The translations under genes and the position numbers were made by a program. From Adiantum capillus-veneris (taxonomy: Eukaryota > Streptophyta > Polypodiopsida > Polypodiales > Pteridaceae): a stretch of DNA of 62,000 nt. The notes below the pieces were generated by a model, which saw only the letters and a list, made by a program, of their open reading frames with translations, searched no databases and was not told the origin of the DNA. The stretch is from NCBI GenBank assembly GCA_014529385.2, contig CM043952.1, positions 66,851,870 through 66,913,869 on the forward strand, written 5' to 3'. Shown here in pieces: positions 1 to 11,689 of this stretch; the first letter of the stretch is position 1; each line of letters begins with the position of its first letter.

Positions 1-2639
1 GCCTATCTTTTGTTGCTGCAAAAGTCTTTTAGTGGCCTCCTCATTTGTTGAATTTGCACAATTCATCCAAGAGTGAGCATCTCCTTTGTCATATCATGAT
101 ATAAAGCATCCAAATTCTCTTTACACATGCATGTAGGAGGATTATTGGTGAATAAATAAATATATACATATGGGACTAGTGTATCGTGGATTATTCATGG
201 ATTTTAGCTCAATGAGCATATGGTGTTAGAATAATGAGTACATAATGAAAAAATATGAAAGAATTATGGATATGAAAAAAGATATTGGAATCATATGATA
301 TGGTCCCTCTTTTGTATTATTTTGGGTGAAAGAGAAAAAGTATGGAAATAAATAAAAACTATATAATAAATATGACTAAGGGAGTAGGAGCCGGTTTTTT
401 TGTTTTCACAAGGGTGAGGATGAAAATGTGGAGGTGATTTGTATAAAAGAAAAAAATATTTATGAGATTAGAGAATGTACACATTGGCAAAAAAAATATA
501 CTTATGGTGCAAGAGGATAAAAGAAGGCATACATAGACTAATAAAACACACACCTAGGTATAATATTTAAATAAAATAGCAAAATATTTATGAAAATCCC
601 TATATTTAGACCCTATATACAATGAAATTTTTACATACAAAGAGGGCATAATATACTTTTTTTTTGTTGGCTCAACTAGCCCAGTGACTTGAGGGTTTTT
701 AAGGAGATATGGGGAAAGTCCCCTAACACTAGGTTGGTAACCTAACAGAACATAAAAGTGTCCTTTCAGGGTTTTGAGAAAAACCTTCAGAACCATAGTA
801 GATCCACTCATTTTGTAAAATCCTTTCATGAGGTTATAGTTCAAGGCCTACTGCACATGGAAAAAATAAGAAACTTGTAAAATTTCTCATCTTTTGGTCA
901 CACCAAGCCTCCAAAGTTGATGGACCGGTGCATTTTCATCAAAACAGTCATTTCTTACGTTTTGTTGCATAAAATTAAGATTAGGGATTTTTGTAGGACT
1001 TGAGATAAATTCCCTAGTTAACTTCAATGGGTTGGTGATCAGAACATATGACTGTTTCTCACTCACTATTTTTTGTTTTGCCAAAATAAATAGGTACAAA
1101 AAAGTTGACTTTTTACCGTTCTGCAAACATATCATCAAAGTTTGTATAGCCACGCTCAATACAAATAATATATGCATGTTTTCTTAGTTCCCTATTGTCC
1201 TTTATGTTCATAAGTAGCCATGGAGCATGCCAAAAGAATAATACATCTCTTACCAAGGGGAATCTTGGGGACAAAGATGAAGTGTTAAATACAACAAACA
1301 TGGAAAAACTGGGTTCAACATTATGAGTTGTAGAATCCCATAGAAACTATTCAAATCTAGCCAAATTTGATCCTTATGACTAGATATGGTTACTACCTAC
1401 AAAATGCATTTATTGGCACAAGAAACTAACAATATTGAAAAAGCTATACTTGATATACTAGAATATTTTGTTTTCTTCTATAATTAAAAAAATCAGCCAT
1501 CATTGTGTACTATGCAAAATAGGGTATTAGGTGCCCCAAAACTCAAGGAATGTTAGATTTATGTTACAATATGCGACATAGAAAATAAAAAATTCATTTG
1601 GATATCATGAAATCCACCAAAAAAATCATAGAAGAGCTAAAATTGGCTAAAAAACAGGATTTGATAATTTTTGTAATTTGGTCATAACTTACAACTTTAA
1701 TATTTATTTATCCCTAGAAGCATCAGGACATGTTGAGGACTACTAAAGATAGTTCTCTAGCATTATAGACCTCACAAACATGAATTCTAGAGTGGCATAG
1801 TTGCAAAAAGTTGAAAGAAGCCAAAAACAGGACCCGTTTTTTCACACAGTTTAGGTTGTGAAATGTTTTTCAAGGACAATGTTAAAGATGGAATTGATAT
1901 TCCAAAAAAATGTCGAGTTTTTTTCAGCTCATGAGACAAATTTCTAGATAGATAGCACCTCAAAACACAATTTGAAACTCTTTACATAATTCAAGGAAAA
2001 TGGTCACTTAATAGGACATAAAAGTGTCCCATTACCAACCTAGTGCTAACTCACACATGCCTATTTACAATGAAAGGATGTGGATAGGGTGAGGTAGCTC
2101 ACTATGGAAACTTGGAATAGCCAAAAAATGGCTGTTAAAATTAAGAAAGAAATCAAAGGACAGCTTTTGAACTCAAATAGGAAAATTGGCTAGTTTATTT
2201 GAATTCAAATTTTCCCCTCAAAATGAAATTCAAAATCTAATGGGCAAAACTATCTAATGTAATGTATCTACGAAAAGATCTTGGAGTGTAGATTACAGAT
2301 CTATAATCTCCGCTCAAATTAGAGATCATATGTAGGATTTATGGAAGGTCGAAAATCGTAAAGTTGTTCCCTCCTTTTTTTTGGGGGGGGGGGGGGGGGG
2401 GGATGCATCCTTTGACCATTCTTACACCTCTCTTATACACCCGCCATTCTTGCACACATGGCATGCATGTACCTATTTGTGAAAATGTTAATCAACCCCA
2501 TAATATCATGGCAAATAAAGAGGCCCTCCTAGACCTCATTCTCTTGTTAATACTGTATAGTGTTTTGTGACCTTTTGCTTTCCACAATCTTCAATCGGCT
2601 TTATCGTTATAGGATTTGACTCACATGGGTCAGGTGACA
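1..2639. other. AT-rich intergenic DNA, no gene seen
   Basis: Only short reading frames without recognisable motifs occur on either strand, and their composition follows the AT-rich background. No LTR ends, tRNA primer sites or transposase motifs were found. A short inverted match links about 720-737 (taacactaggttggtaa) with about 2031-2048, and both lie beside the string cataaaagtgtcc, so this may be debris of an old repeat. A long G run lies at 2383-2402. Confidence 0.6.
2383..2402. repeat. Poly-G tract (G20)
   Basis: Twenty consecutive G follow an eight-T run. It is a mononucleotide repeat with G-quadruplex potential; its length may be imprecise because homopolymers are error-prone. Confidence 0.9.
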
Positions 2640-3049
2640 GGTAAGAGCACAATTTATGTTTTGGCACCCAAATTTGTCACTTCCTTGATAGTAGCCTTGG
2701 GATTCCAATAGTCGTTTAGGAATCCAACGCAACAATTTTTTACATTTCTTGGAGCGAGTGGGGCATTTCTTACAAGGCTTCTGTTTTTTAGCATAAAAAA
2801 TTGTTGCTAGAGAAGCTTTAGGGACCCATTTTTATGTTTTCTTAGTTCAATTAACATGGGTCTTGTGTGTCTCATTTTTTGTTTCAACTACAAAAGTTGA
2901 AGCTCTAGAGAGTTGGGCTATAGGGACATATGGTTCAACCTCCTGGACATTCCTTGTTTTGGGTTTTATTTCCTTAGGAGGTAAGATCTCAGGGACTATG
3001 GCTTGAGTGGAAGGTCTAAGAGTTGTTTTTTGCATTGTGACTCTTCCTG
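2640..3049 (-). pseudogene. Gypsy fragment G0: tail region with W-[IV]-P-K motifs
   Basis: Read on the minus strand this continues the protease-like remnant at 3050-3440. It contains a short open stretch (about 3035-2847) rich in P, K and E, then, after a stop, a frame with KWVPKASL (about 2815-2832) and RWIPKRL (about 2711-2730). The same W-I/V-P-K motif is repeated in the C-terminal tail of the pol gene of the giant element G2 (28.5-28.9 kb). I infer that G0 is an older relative of G2 from which only the 3' part of pol remains. Stops and shifts show it is dead. Function of the tail is unknown. Confidence 0.5.
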
Positions 3050-3440
3050 TCCCCCAATCAATAGTTCATTTGGTCGCTATCATCCACGTACGTCCTAGAT
3101 TATATTTCCTTCCATAGTTCTAGCAGGCATGACCAAAAAGTCTTGAGCTACAACCTCGTTGTCATAACTGACAAAAGTGTGTCAGATTTTAAAATTCGTA
3201 GTTTTTTTCTTGTTGACACCCTTGACTTGGATGGTACTCTTAGATAGAGATAGCTTTCCCAATTGACACTACACCCCATATGACAACATATTATATTTAG
3301 CACCCGTGTCCATTAAGGCATTATATTGCACTTTTTCATAGGTGCTATTTAGCTCAATAGGGTATCATAGAGGTTTGTCAGAGTCCAACCAATCATCCTT
3401 TATTTCAACGTGAAATGCATGTATAACTCCAAGGTTGGCC
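3050..3440 (-). pseudogene. Gypsy fragment G0: aspartic protease-like domain downstream of integrase
   Basis: The minus strand reads through YPIELN, then ALMDTGAKYNMLSYG (catalytic-type D-T-G-A near 3300-3313), then a region aligning in order with the second protease of G2, including a F-K-I ... F-V ... E-V-V-A stretch. Several stops interrupt it. Retroviral-type aspartic proteases use a D-[ST]-G motif as half of a dimeric active site. The position after the integrase C-terminus is not the usual place (normally between gag and RT), and it repeats the order found in G2. The call rests on the DTGA motif, the hydrophobic pattern and the context; no search was possible. Confidence 0.55.
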
Positions 3441-3466
3441 TCTTGTTGGCATCTTATGCGTTGTTG

Positions 3467-3943
3467 TCACTCCTTAGCCTGAGCTTGAGCTTGTATCTTC
3501 TTCAAATCTGCTTGTGCCTTGGATGCCTTTTTTTTATGGATGGCACGTAGCTCCTCTTGGCTTAAAGAATCATAGTATCTTTTAAATTTTCTCCCATTGA
3601 GGAATCCAGTGGTTTCAACTCCCTCAAGAGTTTCCACATGAATGGTGCCTTGTGGGGTGATTTTGGATACTCTATATGGTCCTTTTCCCGCATATTTCAA
3701 CCTTTTCCTCTCGTTATGCACTCTATACATAAGGACTTTATTACCAACATTGATATCTTTGCTCTTTAGATGACGGTCAAGCCATTTCTTTCTCCTATCT
3801 TTCTCCACAAATGCATTCTCCACAACCAATTACCTTTCTTTATATAACCTCTCAAGGATATATAAACACTCAACTAAAGGGATACCATCTCAACCTTCTT
3901 GAGAATCTACCTGTAGACTAGGAATTACAAACTCCCATAGCAT
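3467..3943 (-). pseudogene. Gypsy fragment G0: integrase C-terminal domain
   Basis: An open frame (3829-3467) reads ...VGNKVLMYRVHNERKRLKYAGKGPYRVSKI..., the typical GPF/GPY-type C-terminal module of Ty3/gypsy integrases (K-W/Y-x-GPY-x-V), then an N-G-R-x-F-K-R-Y-Y motif and a charged K/A/Q helix. Upstream, 3943-3830 reads in shifting frames as more integrase tail (VECLYILERLYKER), so the fragment starts at the junction with the LTR at 3944. The D-D-E core and everything before it are missing. The same charged helix (RVQKKKKIVEEAQAEAKER in G2) follows the GPY module in the giant element, which supports kinship. Truncated and inactive. Confidence 0.7.
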
Positions 3944-4111
3944 TGTTAGGAATTGGATCATGCTAACTATGGTGGATGAAAGAGAAACATAGCGTCAATG
4001 CGTGAGTGTGTGTGTAAGCAAGGTTATCACTCAAGTGAATTATGTTCCAAGATAGAATTAGCTTGGACTCATAAACACAATCTTGAGTATTGACTTAGCT
4101 TAGCACAAGCT
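3944..4111 (-). repeat. Truncated LTR of the C3 copia family
   Basis: About 168 bp match the left half of the 323-bp LTR at 50019-50341, starting with the same terminal sequence TGTTAGGAATTGGATC and ending within ...gcacaagctca, after which similarity stops. In element orientation this is the 3' end of an LTR (…CCTAACA on the minus strand). It abuts the G0 gypsy fragment, so one has inserted into or recombined with the other. Confidence 0.75.
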
Positions 4112-4590
4112 CATATGGCTTCTTGAAAAAGTTTTGTAATCATGCTTGCAAAAATGCATTAAAATAGGGGTATCTTTGAGAATCATGCAAGCTAGTGTCC
4201 CACTAGGATTTGAATCCTTCCTACTAGCTATTTAAAAGAAATTTAAGAAAATATGAAAAATACAGAGAATATATATATATTGGCAGTTACCCTAGATATA
4301 GGATCTATCTAGGGTGTGAGATAATAATGAGATAGTAGAAAGAAAGAATCAATGTTTTTTGCTCCAAGTTAAAGAGGTGGAGCTATTGACGCTTTTCCCA
4401 TAGTACTTTTTGACGGTAAAGTAAGAATATGTTATCCTTGAGATAAATAATAGGATGAGATAGAAAGCTTATTATTATACTTAGATATACATATGTACAT
4501 TATAAGAAATCTAATTATGTATCTAAAAAGTTGCAAGATAGATCTTGTAGCATGCCTTTCTACTATGTACATGTCACAACACGACAACAC
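4112..4590. other. Non-coding AT-rich spacer
   Basis: No reading frame, LTR end or repeat was recognised, apart from a short AT dinucleotide run near 4270-4280. Confidence 0.5.
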
Positions 4591-4949
4591 GTTTTATGAA
4601 ACTCTAGCACCATTCACCTTGTAAGTGTAGCTTTTGATGAAGTGCCTTAATTGACATGTGGTGATTAGAGAGGACAACCCCAATGCAATCAGTGTGTGTT
4701 TATCAAGAGTGTGCTTAAAGATTCTAGTCTATGGTAAGTCGGACTTCGGTGGGCTTAATGTGTGTAGGTGATGCTTGATTGATGATGTGATTAGAGTTAG
4801 TGATTAATGACTAATATTACATTGGATGAGCATACTCTTGAATCCTCTCATTCGATACATCGGATGCTCATGCTTCCATGCCCTAGCCAGGTTGCTGATC
4901 CTAGGATTGATAATTTTGTTGGTCTTGGGTTGATAAGGCTATGATACGA
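4591..4949 (+). repeat. Copy 1 of a 355-bp dispersed direct repeat
   Basis: This stretch matches 6936-7292 in the same orientation over its whole length, from gttttatga...agcaccattcacc to ...ttgttggtcttgggttgat. I estimate 85-90 % identity by eye. No coding signal. It might be part of an old LTR or the leader of a retroelement, since copy 2 begins about 80 bp after the LTR at 6366-6856, but no terminal TG...CA could be fixed. Confidence 0.8.
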
Positions 4950-5885
4950 TAGGGCTATGTTTAGGCTTTAGTCCTTTAGTCCGTTTTCCATAAATACTCT
5001 CATGATGGAAGAAATAAAAAAGTGCTAAAAAAATAAAACACTGAAGCAAAAAAGTGTCAAGAAAAAGTAGCAAAAATGCTACTAGACACATGAAAAGCAA
5101 ATTTCTATGTTATCTGGTGCCTTGTGAGGCCTAGCGCCTTATTAGCAATTGGCAAGCAAGGGGAATCATCTTGGATCACTTGGTCAAATCCCTAAACCAA
5201 TACCCTAGGCTGATAAGGATTTGTCGTCGCCTTGGTAGGTTAGTAGGATTTTGGAACACCTTCTTGAGGGTTCAAGGAGCCAAGAGTCGTACCTAGACTT
5301 GCCTTGGGGTGGTACCTTTGTGTTGTGATCTACTTTTTTCTATGGATGACAAAAACAAAACAAAGCTGTGACAATGTACTAATAGATTTGGAGCTTTTTT
5401 ATAGCCCGTAGACATGATAGGCATGAATGATTTATTAAGATTGGTCATAGTTTTTAGGCTAGTAGGTTTATGAACTTGCATTAGCCTACGGTCTGAATTG
5501 ATTGCTTGTGTTTCATGCATAAAAATGAAATTTCAAGTGGTATAATCTTCACAATAGTTTAGGTGTCTTTTTTTATTTATGTTGTCTAGTTTTTTTACTA
5601 TGATTCACCCATCTTTTAGAAGCAAAAAATTCACTTTGCATGATTGTTCATTGTACTTCATGTAGTGTTAAGGTGGATAGGTTAGTGTGCCATTCATTGC
5701 ATAAGAATGCTTGGAGAGGTTAGTGTGGAGCTATTAGACAATACAATATAAAATATACTTGTAAATGATAAAAGCTTAATATTATTCAACAGAACCTGCC
5801 TCTATATAGGCTTTTACAAGTAGGTAGCCTTTTGACACATGAGCACAAAAACAAAACTACTTGTATTTTGCCCCAAGCTTTGGCT
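4950..5885. other. Non-coding spacer, possible 3' end of a copia element
   Basis: No gene was recognised. The last about 60 bases (…cccaagctttggcttaag) resemble the 3' end of the internal part of plant copia elements and lead into the polypurine tract at 5886. Confidence 0.4.
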
Positions 5886-6190
5886 TAAGGGGGCGATTGT
5901 TAGGGTAAGCCCATGCTTGTGGCACCACGCGGGAAAATCCCCTAGCACTTGCAAGGCTATTAAGCTTCCACACCTCTTCACAAAGAGCATTCCACCTAGC
6001 AGGCTCTGTGGCACACTCCCATGGCTTATTCTACCTCTATATCTATAGCCTTCTTGTACACAATTTTCACCCACTTTTGAATTAATGCTACTCTAGCACT
6101 TTTGTACAAACTCTTGTCTACTGTCTATATCCTAATTAAGTGATTATTAGCAGAATCATGTAATTATGAATGCTACTAACGTACATCTTC
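5886..6190 (+). repeat. Polypurine tract plus left end of a degraded LTR
   Basis: A polypurine tract (taagggggcga, about 5886-5896) is followed by TGTTAGGGTAAGCCC from 5898, the usual layout at the start of a 3' LTR. No matching TAACA end was found, so the right boundary is a guess. No partner LTR exists in the window. Confidence 0.45.
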
Positions 6191-6365
6191 CATAGCTATT
6201 AACCTTACACTTCATGTTTTTATTTATCCTTGTTGGCCTTTGATCCTCATTACTTGTTCTTATGTTTTGTAGCTCAACATTTCTTCCATGGACTTGATTT
6301 CTACCATGTCTCTGTGCTTTGCTTCACCGGCACACCAGGACATGTGCCAAATTAGGAAGGGGGAA

Positions 6366-6856
6366 TGTTAGCAGTGGCTAGCAAATGCTACACCGATTGT
6401 GCATCAAGCAGGAGATATGCTATGGATGTGACTCACATTGTATAAGGTCTTGGACTCATTGAGGGTTCCAAAGTTGTATATGCTAGCTAGAGGGCTCAAA
6501 CTTAAACCCATAGTAAGGGATTGTGGTTAAAGCCTTTATAAGGAAGCCTTTATGCAAGGAGGCTTCATTCTTGAGTATCCACTTTTGAGAGCTCTCTCTC
6601 TCTTGAGTGTTCACTCTATGGATGGCCTAGCCTTGAGCTTAATGTCTATGCTTAAGAGGCTAGTGCTAATCCATTGTAATTAGAGAAGCTATTCTTAATC
6701 TAATATCTACTTATTCATCAATCTAGTTCTTCTATTCCATTATGTCATGAAGTAGTTTCACCTTTCTCATTATTCTAGATTTGAGTGTGTGTGATGACTT
6801 CTTGCTTATTAACCACTCCTGTCCTTCTATGAGCACTCAATTTGAGATATTTAACA
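6366..6856 (+). repeat. Solo or orphan 3' LTR (491 bp)
   Basis: The polypurine tract ttaggaagggggaa (6352-6365) directly precedes TGTTAGCAGTGG..., and the segment ends ...atatttaaca, giving TGTTA/TAACA inverted ends. It contains a TATA-like string (ttataagg near 6537). The internal part upstream shows no coding remains, so the element was deleted or is too old to read. Confidence 0.55.
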
Positions 6857-6935
6857 TCTCTAATTAGGTTGATTAAGTTGTTTCTTAATCTTGTAATTAG
6901 TGTATGTGCCCTATTATTTGCTTGTGTGTGGATGG

Positions 6936-7292
6936 GTTTTATGACACTTTAGCACCATTCACCTCGTGTGTGTAGCTTTTGATGAAGTTCCTTGATTGGC
7001 ATGTGGTGATTGGAGAGGCCAACACTAATGCAATTAGTGTGTGCTTGTCATGAGTGTGTTTTGGGATTCTAGTCTATGGTAAGTTGGACTTTGGTGGGCT
7101 TAAAGTGTGTAGGTGATGTTTGGTTGATGATGTGATAGAGTTAGTGATTCATGGCTAATCTCTATTGCATTGGATGGGCATACTCTCGAATCCTCTCATT
7201 TGATACATCCGATGCTCGAGCTTCCATGCCCTAGCCGGGTTGCCGATCTTAGGATTGATAATTTTGTTGGTCTTGGGTTGATTAGGCTATGC
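6936..7292 (+). repeat. Copy 2 of the 355-bp direct repeat
   Basis: See 4591-4949: same orientation, same extent, with scattered substitutions such as ccttgtaagtg against cctcgtgtgtg near its start. Confidence 0.8.
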
Positions 7293-7316
7293 TATGATTG
7301 CCCCCAACAGGAAGCC

Positions 7317-7349
<33 letters not shown>

Positions 7350-7654
7350 TTTCTCACCTCAGTCTCTCACTTCCCCTACCTTTAGGGTTCGCCCCCTCCT
7401 TTTTAGGAGTCTTTGAAGACTTTGTGTACACTACAGCATCCAATTTCCCGACGCAATGACCATTGGACTTAACCTTTGAATTTTGGAACCTTAGCATTTT
7501 GGAAGTCTTAATGGGTTGAACCTTAGGTCTTCGCAGCCCATTGCTCTTCTCCAGATGGTCCCCCTTTACCAATAATCTAGCTTTTTCTCCCCTGATACTT
7601 TCCCATATTAAATGATCAGTTTAACATGAGAAAATCGTTTAGGAGAATTACATA
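7293..7654. other. Spacer with a TG microsatellite
   Basis: A (TG)n run of about 28 bp lies at 7320-7347. The rest may be the decayed downstream part of CACTA-1, but no motif supports this. Confidence 0.6.
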
Positions 7655-8167
7655 TTAGTTATTATGACAAAAATATGGAATACCTTGACATACCTTTTGG
7701 TGGAGGACACGGAGACGATTGTTGTTGTGGTGCTCTTCCCAAATGGTTGCCCAATCTGCCATCATGAGATTCACATGGGTCTTCCCATTTGTTGGAGCCT
7801 TGTGCTTGCTATTCCCTTGGGGTAAGAAATGATGGTTGTTTGGATAGATTACCTTGCGCAAGGCATCGCACCTCTCTATCACCAACGATGGCCCGCAAGT
7901 AGGACATGCATTGTGCCTCGATGTGGACAACCCTGCATACATATCATACCGTTAGAGATATGAGTGAATTAAAGGGAGAGAGAGATAGAAAAAGAGATCA
8001 AAAGGGGGTACCAAAAATCTCACCAAGACCAGGATAGTGGTGCATAGTCCACATAAGGATTTTCCTCACAATGGCTTCTCTCCCACGCTTTGCAAGTGAG
8101 ACATCGACAACAAGAATGCCTCTCCATAACTCCTCCAATTCCATGATGAGGGGCTTGACATAGACGT
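7655..8167 (-). pseudogene. CACTA-1 TNP2-like transposase, C-terminal piece
   Basis: The minus strand reads AGLSTSRHNACPTCGPS (7942-7890) and on to PNNHHFLPQGN, matching in order the intact relative at 61169-61000 (GLQTSRYRACVTCGPR ... AYLPENH). Just upstream, 8167-8024 encodes the preceding exon, aligning with 61420-61254. Between them a 91-bp GT-AG intron (7933-8023) sits at the same codon as the intron at 61170-61253 in CACTA-2. TNP2-like proteins are DDE transposases that cut at CACTA termini. The reading frame is broken by G1 inserting at 8168; the DUF4218-like portion that should follow is missing. Confidence 0.75.
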
Positions 8168-9380
8168 TGTCAGCCATTTTTTGGATGAAGATAAAGTCCC
8201 TAATTTATGTTAAAAATCTTTCTCACTAGCCTCGAGTACATAATGTTTTGGGTTTTCAAAGTGCTCTTGTAAAATTTATGTATTAAGGCTTGGTTTTGCT
8301 TAATCATTTGCAAAAGTTTTGGGTTGGTCAAATTCTAAAAAGTGGTTCTCCATGCGTATTTTTAGTTGTGCTTGAGGGACGCTGAATCAAACTCATACAT
8401 CTTGAGTTACATGCATTTGAAATGGGCGGTTCCTTAGTTAGCAAGTGGGTGTGAATGCATGCAAGGAAAGGAAAGTGGGCCAATTTTATGGATTTAATTA
8501 GAAAAGGTGTGGTCTAGGATTTTTGGAAATAGCCAAAGTGATAAGCTCTGAGCCGGGCTTTACAGCATTGCATTTGGTGCTCGGAGTCACCCGCCACGCC
8601 TCTGCAAAGATTGCTCGATGCGAGGAGCAAAACAAGAAATTCATAGGCTTAAGTAGGGAGGTGGGAGGATGGTGCCAAGTGGAAATGGAGTAATCCCACA
8701 TGGGGGGGAGCAAGTGGAAATTGGAGGGTATAAGGGGGGATTGGGTACCCCCTAAGGTTGTATCAAAGGAGCTAATGGAGCTCTCTTGCCTTGCTAATGG
8801 GGGGCTCGTGGGGGAAGAGAGAGGGCGCCCATTCTCAGTTCTTACATGCTGCCCAAGTGCCTGGCCAAGCTTTTGGTCCTCTGGAAACTTCCCTTCCCCA
8901 CTTTCCTTGGTCAAAAAGTGGCCCACATGACATTTTCCACCCAAATTAAGCCCAAAATAGACCAATTAAAAGATTCCCAAAGATAGAACCATGTCGGCTA
9001 AGAGGAGAGAGAAGATTACTTGGGATAAGATCCAAAAATATCCCCTTTTTAATAGATGTAATTACTTGCACACTTTTACAGAGACTAGCTTTTTTGGAGC
9101 TTTTGAGAGATACCCCAACTTCAAGAGCTTGTAACTCTCTTGTCTATTGTCGGAATCAAGCATATGTATACTCTATAGAGGTCTACATGACACGAGCTTC
9201 ATCTTTATGGTTTTGGTTTTCAACAATTTTAATCATGGTTTGGGTTAGGACTATTTCCCGACCGCCTTTACAGGCGTTCGACATAGGTGTTTTCCGTAGC
9301 TTTATGGTGTTTACTTTTGATGGTGTGGTGTGTGCAAGGCTATAGAGGTTCTTGTTTTCCTTCTTGTCTGCATGCTAACA
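8168..9380 (+). repeat. G1 5' LTR
   Basis: Begins TGTCAGCCATTTTTTGG and ends catgctaaca. It matches the right LTR along its length with many substitutions and small indels, indicating an old insertion. A 155-codon minus-strand frame inside it is accidental: it is non-coding in the other LTR copy. Confidence 0.85.
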
Positions 9381-9689
9381 TTTTTTTGGTTCCCCGACTG
9401 AGGAGCAAGTGCTCCTACACCCCAATTCCTGGGAAATATGTATATTCTGCAGGCAGTGAATGTAAAAGGGATGTGGGTCCTTATGGACAACCGCCTATGT
9501 ATGTGCAAATTGTGGTCAGCACTTGAGGCGGTCGTGTAATTGTATTGCAGCCTTTGGAGGGTCGTGAGGTTTTGTGAAGCCAAGCACTGGGGGCCGGGTT
9601 ACCTAGTGTGAGGTGCATTAGGTACTAGAGCGATCCATCGGCATCCCTTGTGTTTTCGACGTCACATGTAAGTGTTTTTGTGGCAATCA

Positions 9690-10600
9690 AACATGGTAGG
9701 AGAGTTCCCACAGTTTCATGGATTTCCTAATGAAAATGCACAGACATTTATTGAAAAGTTGGAAGTCAATTGCTAACTACACAATATACTAGACCAAGTT
9801 ATATTGTTGCGGTTGTTGCAATATAGTTTACAGGATGAGGCGAAAGTTTGGTTACACAATTTTGAGGAGTTGATGCAGGCACAAATGTAGGGGTGGTTTT
9901 GGACTACAATCATGTGAAGCAAGCTTTCCTGGCACAATATCAATCCATCAAAGTACCTGATGAAGTTTGGCATGAAATTTTGGGGTACACTCAAAGGACT
10001 AATCAAAGTGTGGATGATTTTGTCATGCAGTTCACCCGTTTATGGGATAAATGGGCTCGGGCCTTGGGAAACGAGATCCCTTCATCCATGTTAAAGAAGG
10101 ACCGTTTTGTGGAAAACCTAAAAAAAGTCTCAAGTTCAAAGTTGAGCTGAAATGACCCGTCACCTTCAAGGAAGTAGTCGCCATTGCCAGAGAGAAAGAA
10201 TGGAAAGATGAAAGGCTTAATGAATACGGGAAAGCGGTCCCTGAACAAAATAATGGTAGCTAAAAGGAGGAGAATCAAGTAGAAGTTGGAGGCCAACCTA
10301 TTCAAAGGGCTGTTAATATCAAACAGTTGCAACAAAATATGCAAGACATGATGACCATGATGCAGGCATTATGACTTAGTGTTCTTGGTGGTGGAGGTGT
10401 CGTGGTCGTGGAAGTGGTAGAGGGATGGCTCAGGCATTTGAAGCTCATCCTAATGCTAACCAGGGTCGTGGACAAGGTGGTTTTGAGCCGCAAAGGAGGT
10501 CCATTCCTACTTGTTATAATTGTGGTGAGCTTGGTCACATCAACACTTATTGTCCAAAGCCAACAAGGATGGGAGGGGATATTTTTCCACTTCCTCAGCA
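9690..10600 (+). pseudogene. G1 gag remnant with zinc knuckle
   Basis: Shifting plus-strand frames read FPNENAQTFIEKLE and LQDEAKVWL, then AFLAQYQSIKVPDEVWHEILGYTQ (about 9925-9990) and FTRLWDKW, the pattern of a Retrotrans_gag capsid domain. A CX2CX4HX4C zinc knuckle, CYNCGELGHINTYC, lies at about 10516-10557. Several stops and shifts break the gene. Gag forms the cytoplasmic virus-like particle and binds element RNA. Confidence 0.7.
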
Positions 10601-10839
10601 GATTCCTAGCAAAGCTAATGATTATGCATTGGATATACGGGGAGATCAAGGTACTCGACATGAAAATAAAGCTTCAACTCTGGTGGTCATGTGGTGTTGT
10701 GTGAGTCAAAAAGAAAGAAGCAGATGTACTGCCAGTGAGACAGGGAAGTCTATGCAGCACCAGGGCCTAGCAGGAAGAAAGAGAAGGAGAAAGAGGGTGA
10801 AGATGCAAAAGCCAAGAGAAAGAGAAAGCCTCGTAGATG

Positions 10840-11335
10840 ATTTGAAGTGGCAGATTTACCATTGGGAGAAGGCCAAACAACTTACAATTTAAAGAAAGAC
10901 CTGATTGGGAGGAAAGTAGATTGTACTTTTGGACAGTTGATGAATACGGTGCCCAAATTTAAAAGGCAGTGGAAGTCATTAGTGAATCCAAAAAAAGAGC
11001 CGAAGCATGGACAAGTTAGAGTGTTGTCTGTGGGAGAGTTACCCAACATCTTTCATGTGGTGAACGCTTGGCACAAAGGTGTGGGCATGGGAGAAGCGTA
11101 CATCAATGGAGGTGCTCAAGTTTGTGTGATCACACAGTCACGTGTCGAGAGACTAGGCCTCATTACATGCGGAAGCTTTCGGTTTTGGATTCAACTAGGA
11201 AACCATGCCAAAGTGAAATGTTTGCGAATGATCAAGAATTTGGAAGTCAAAGTCTTTAATGTGAAGGTTATGGTAAGCTTTCATGTTATGCCAGTTGGTC
11301 TGGGAGCCTTTCCTCTCATTTTGGGATGACCTTGG
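10840..11335 (+). pseudogene. G1 aspartic protease remnant
   Basis: One frame (10847-11329) contains YINGGAQVCVITQSRVERLGL, aligning with the active-site region of gypsy proteases (usually xxDSGAxxNxI), and ends GAFPLILG, matching the conserved ILG motif. The catalytic Asp is replaced by Asn (codon at 11105-11107) and the Ser by Gly, so this copy could not cut. In gypsy elements the protease processes the Gag-Pol polyprotein. Confidence 0.65.
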
Positions 11336-11689
11336 TTGAGAGGTGTGGGTGTTGTGCAAGATTGGCGCAAGGGCACAATCGGTGTGTATGGCAACAAGGG
11401 TGAAAAGAAAGTATTTGATATGACTATCAAGCAAACGTTTCATTTCCAGTGATGAGGGTGAAGTGTCATTTTTGTTGTTGGACCAAAAACAAAAAGAAAT
11501 TATTAAAGTGTTGCAAATATCAGTGAATATTAATGCTTCATGCCGTTTAGAGCAACTTGAAGAGTTGATGCAGCCTAAACAGAACTGTCAGTGAAGAAAG
11601 AGTTGATTCAAAATATGTTGACACAAGGAGAAAGAAAGGAGTACTTAGCAATGTTGGACAGGTTTCCAAATCTTTTCATTACCTCATAT

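Noticed and set aside
8498-8965. 155-codon minus-strand reading frame
   Set aside because: It lies within the G1 LTR and is not kept open in the matching part of the other LTR.
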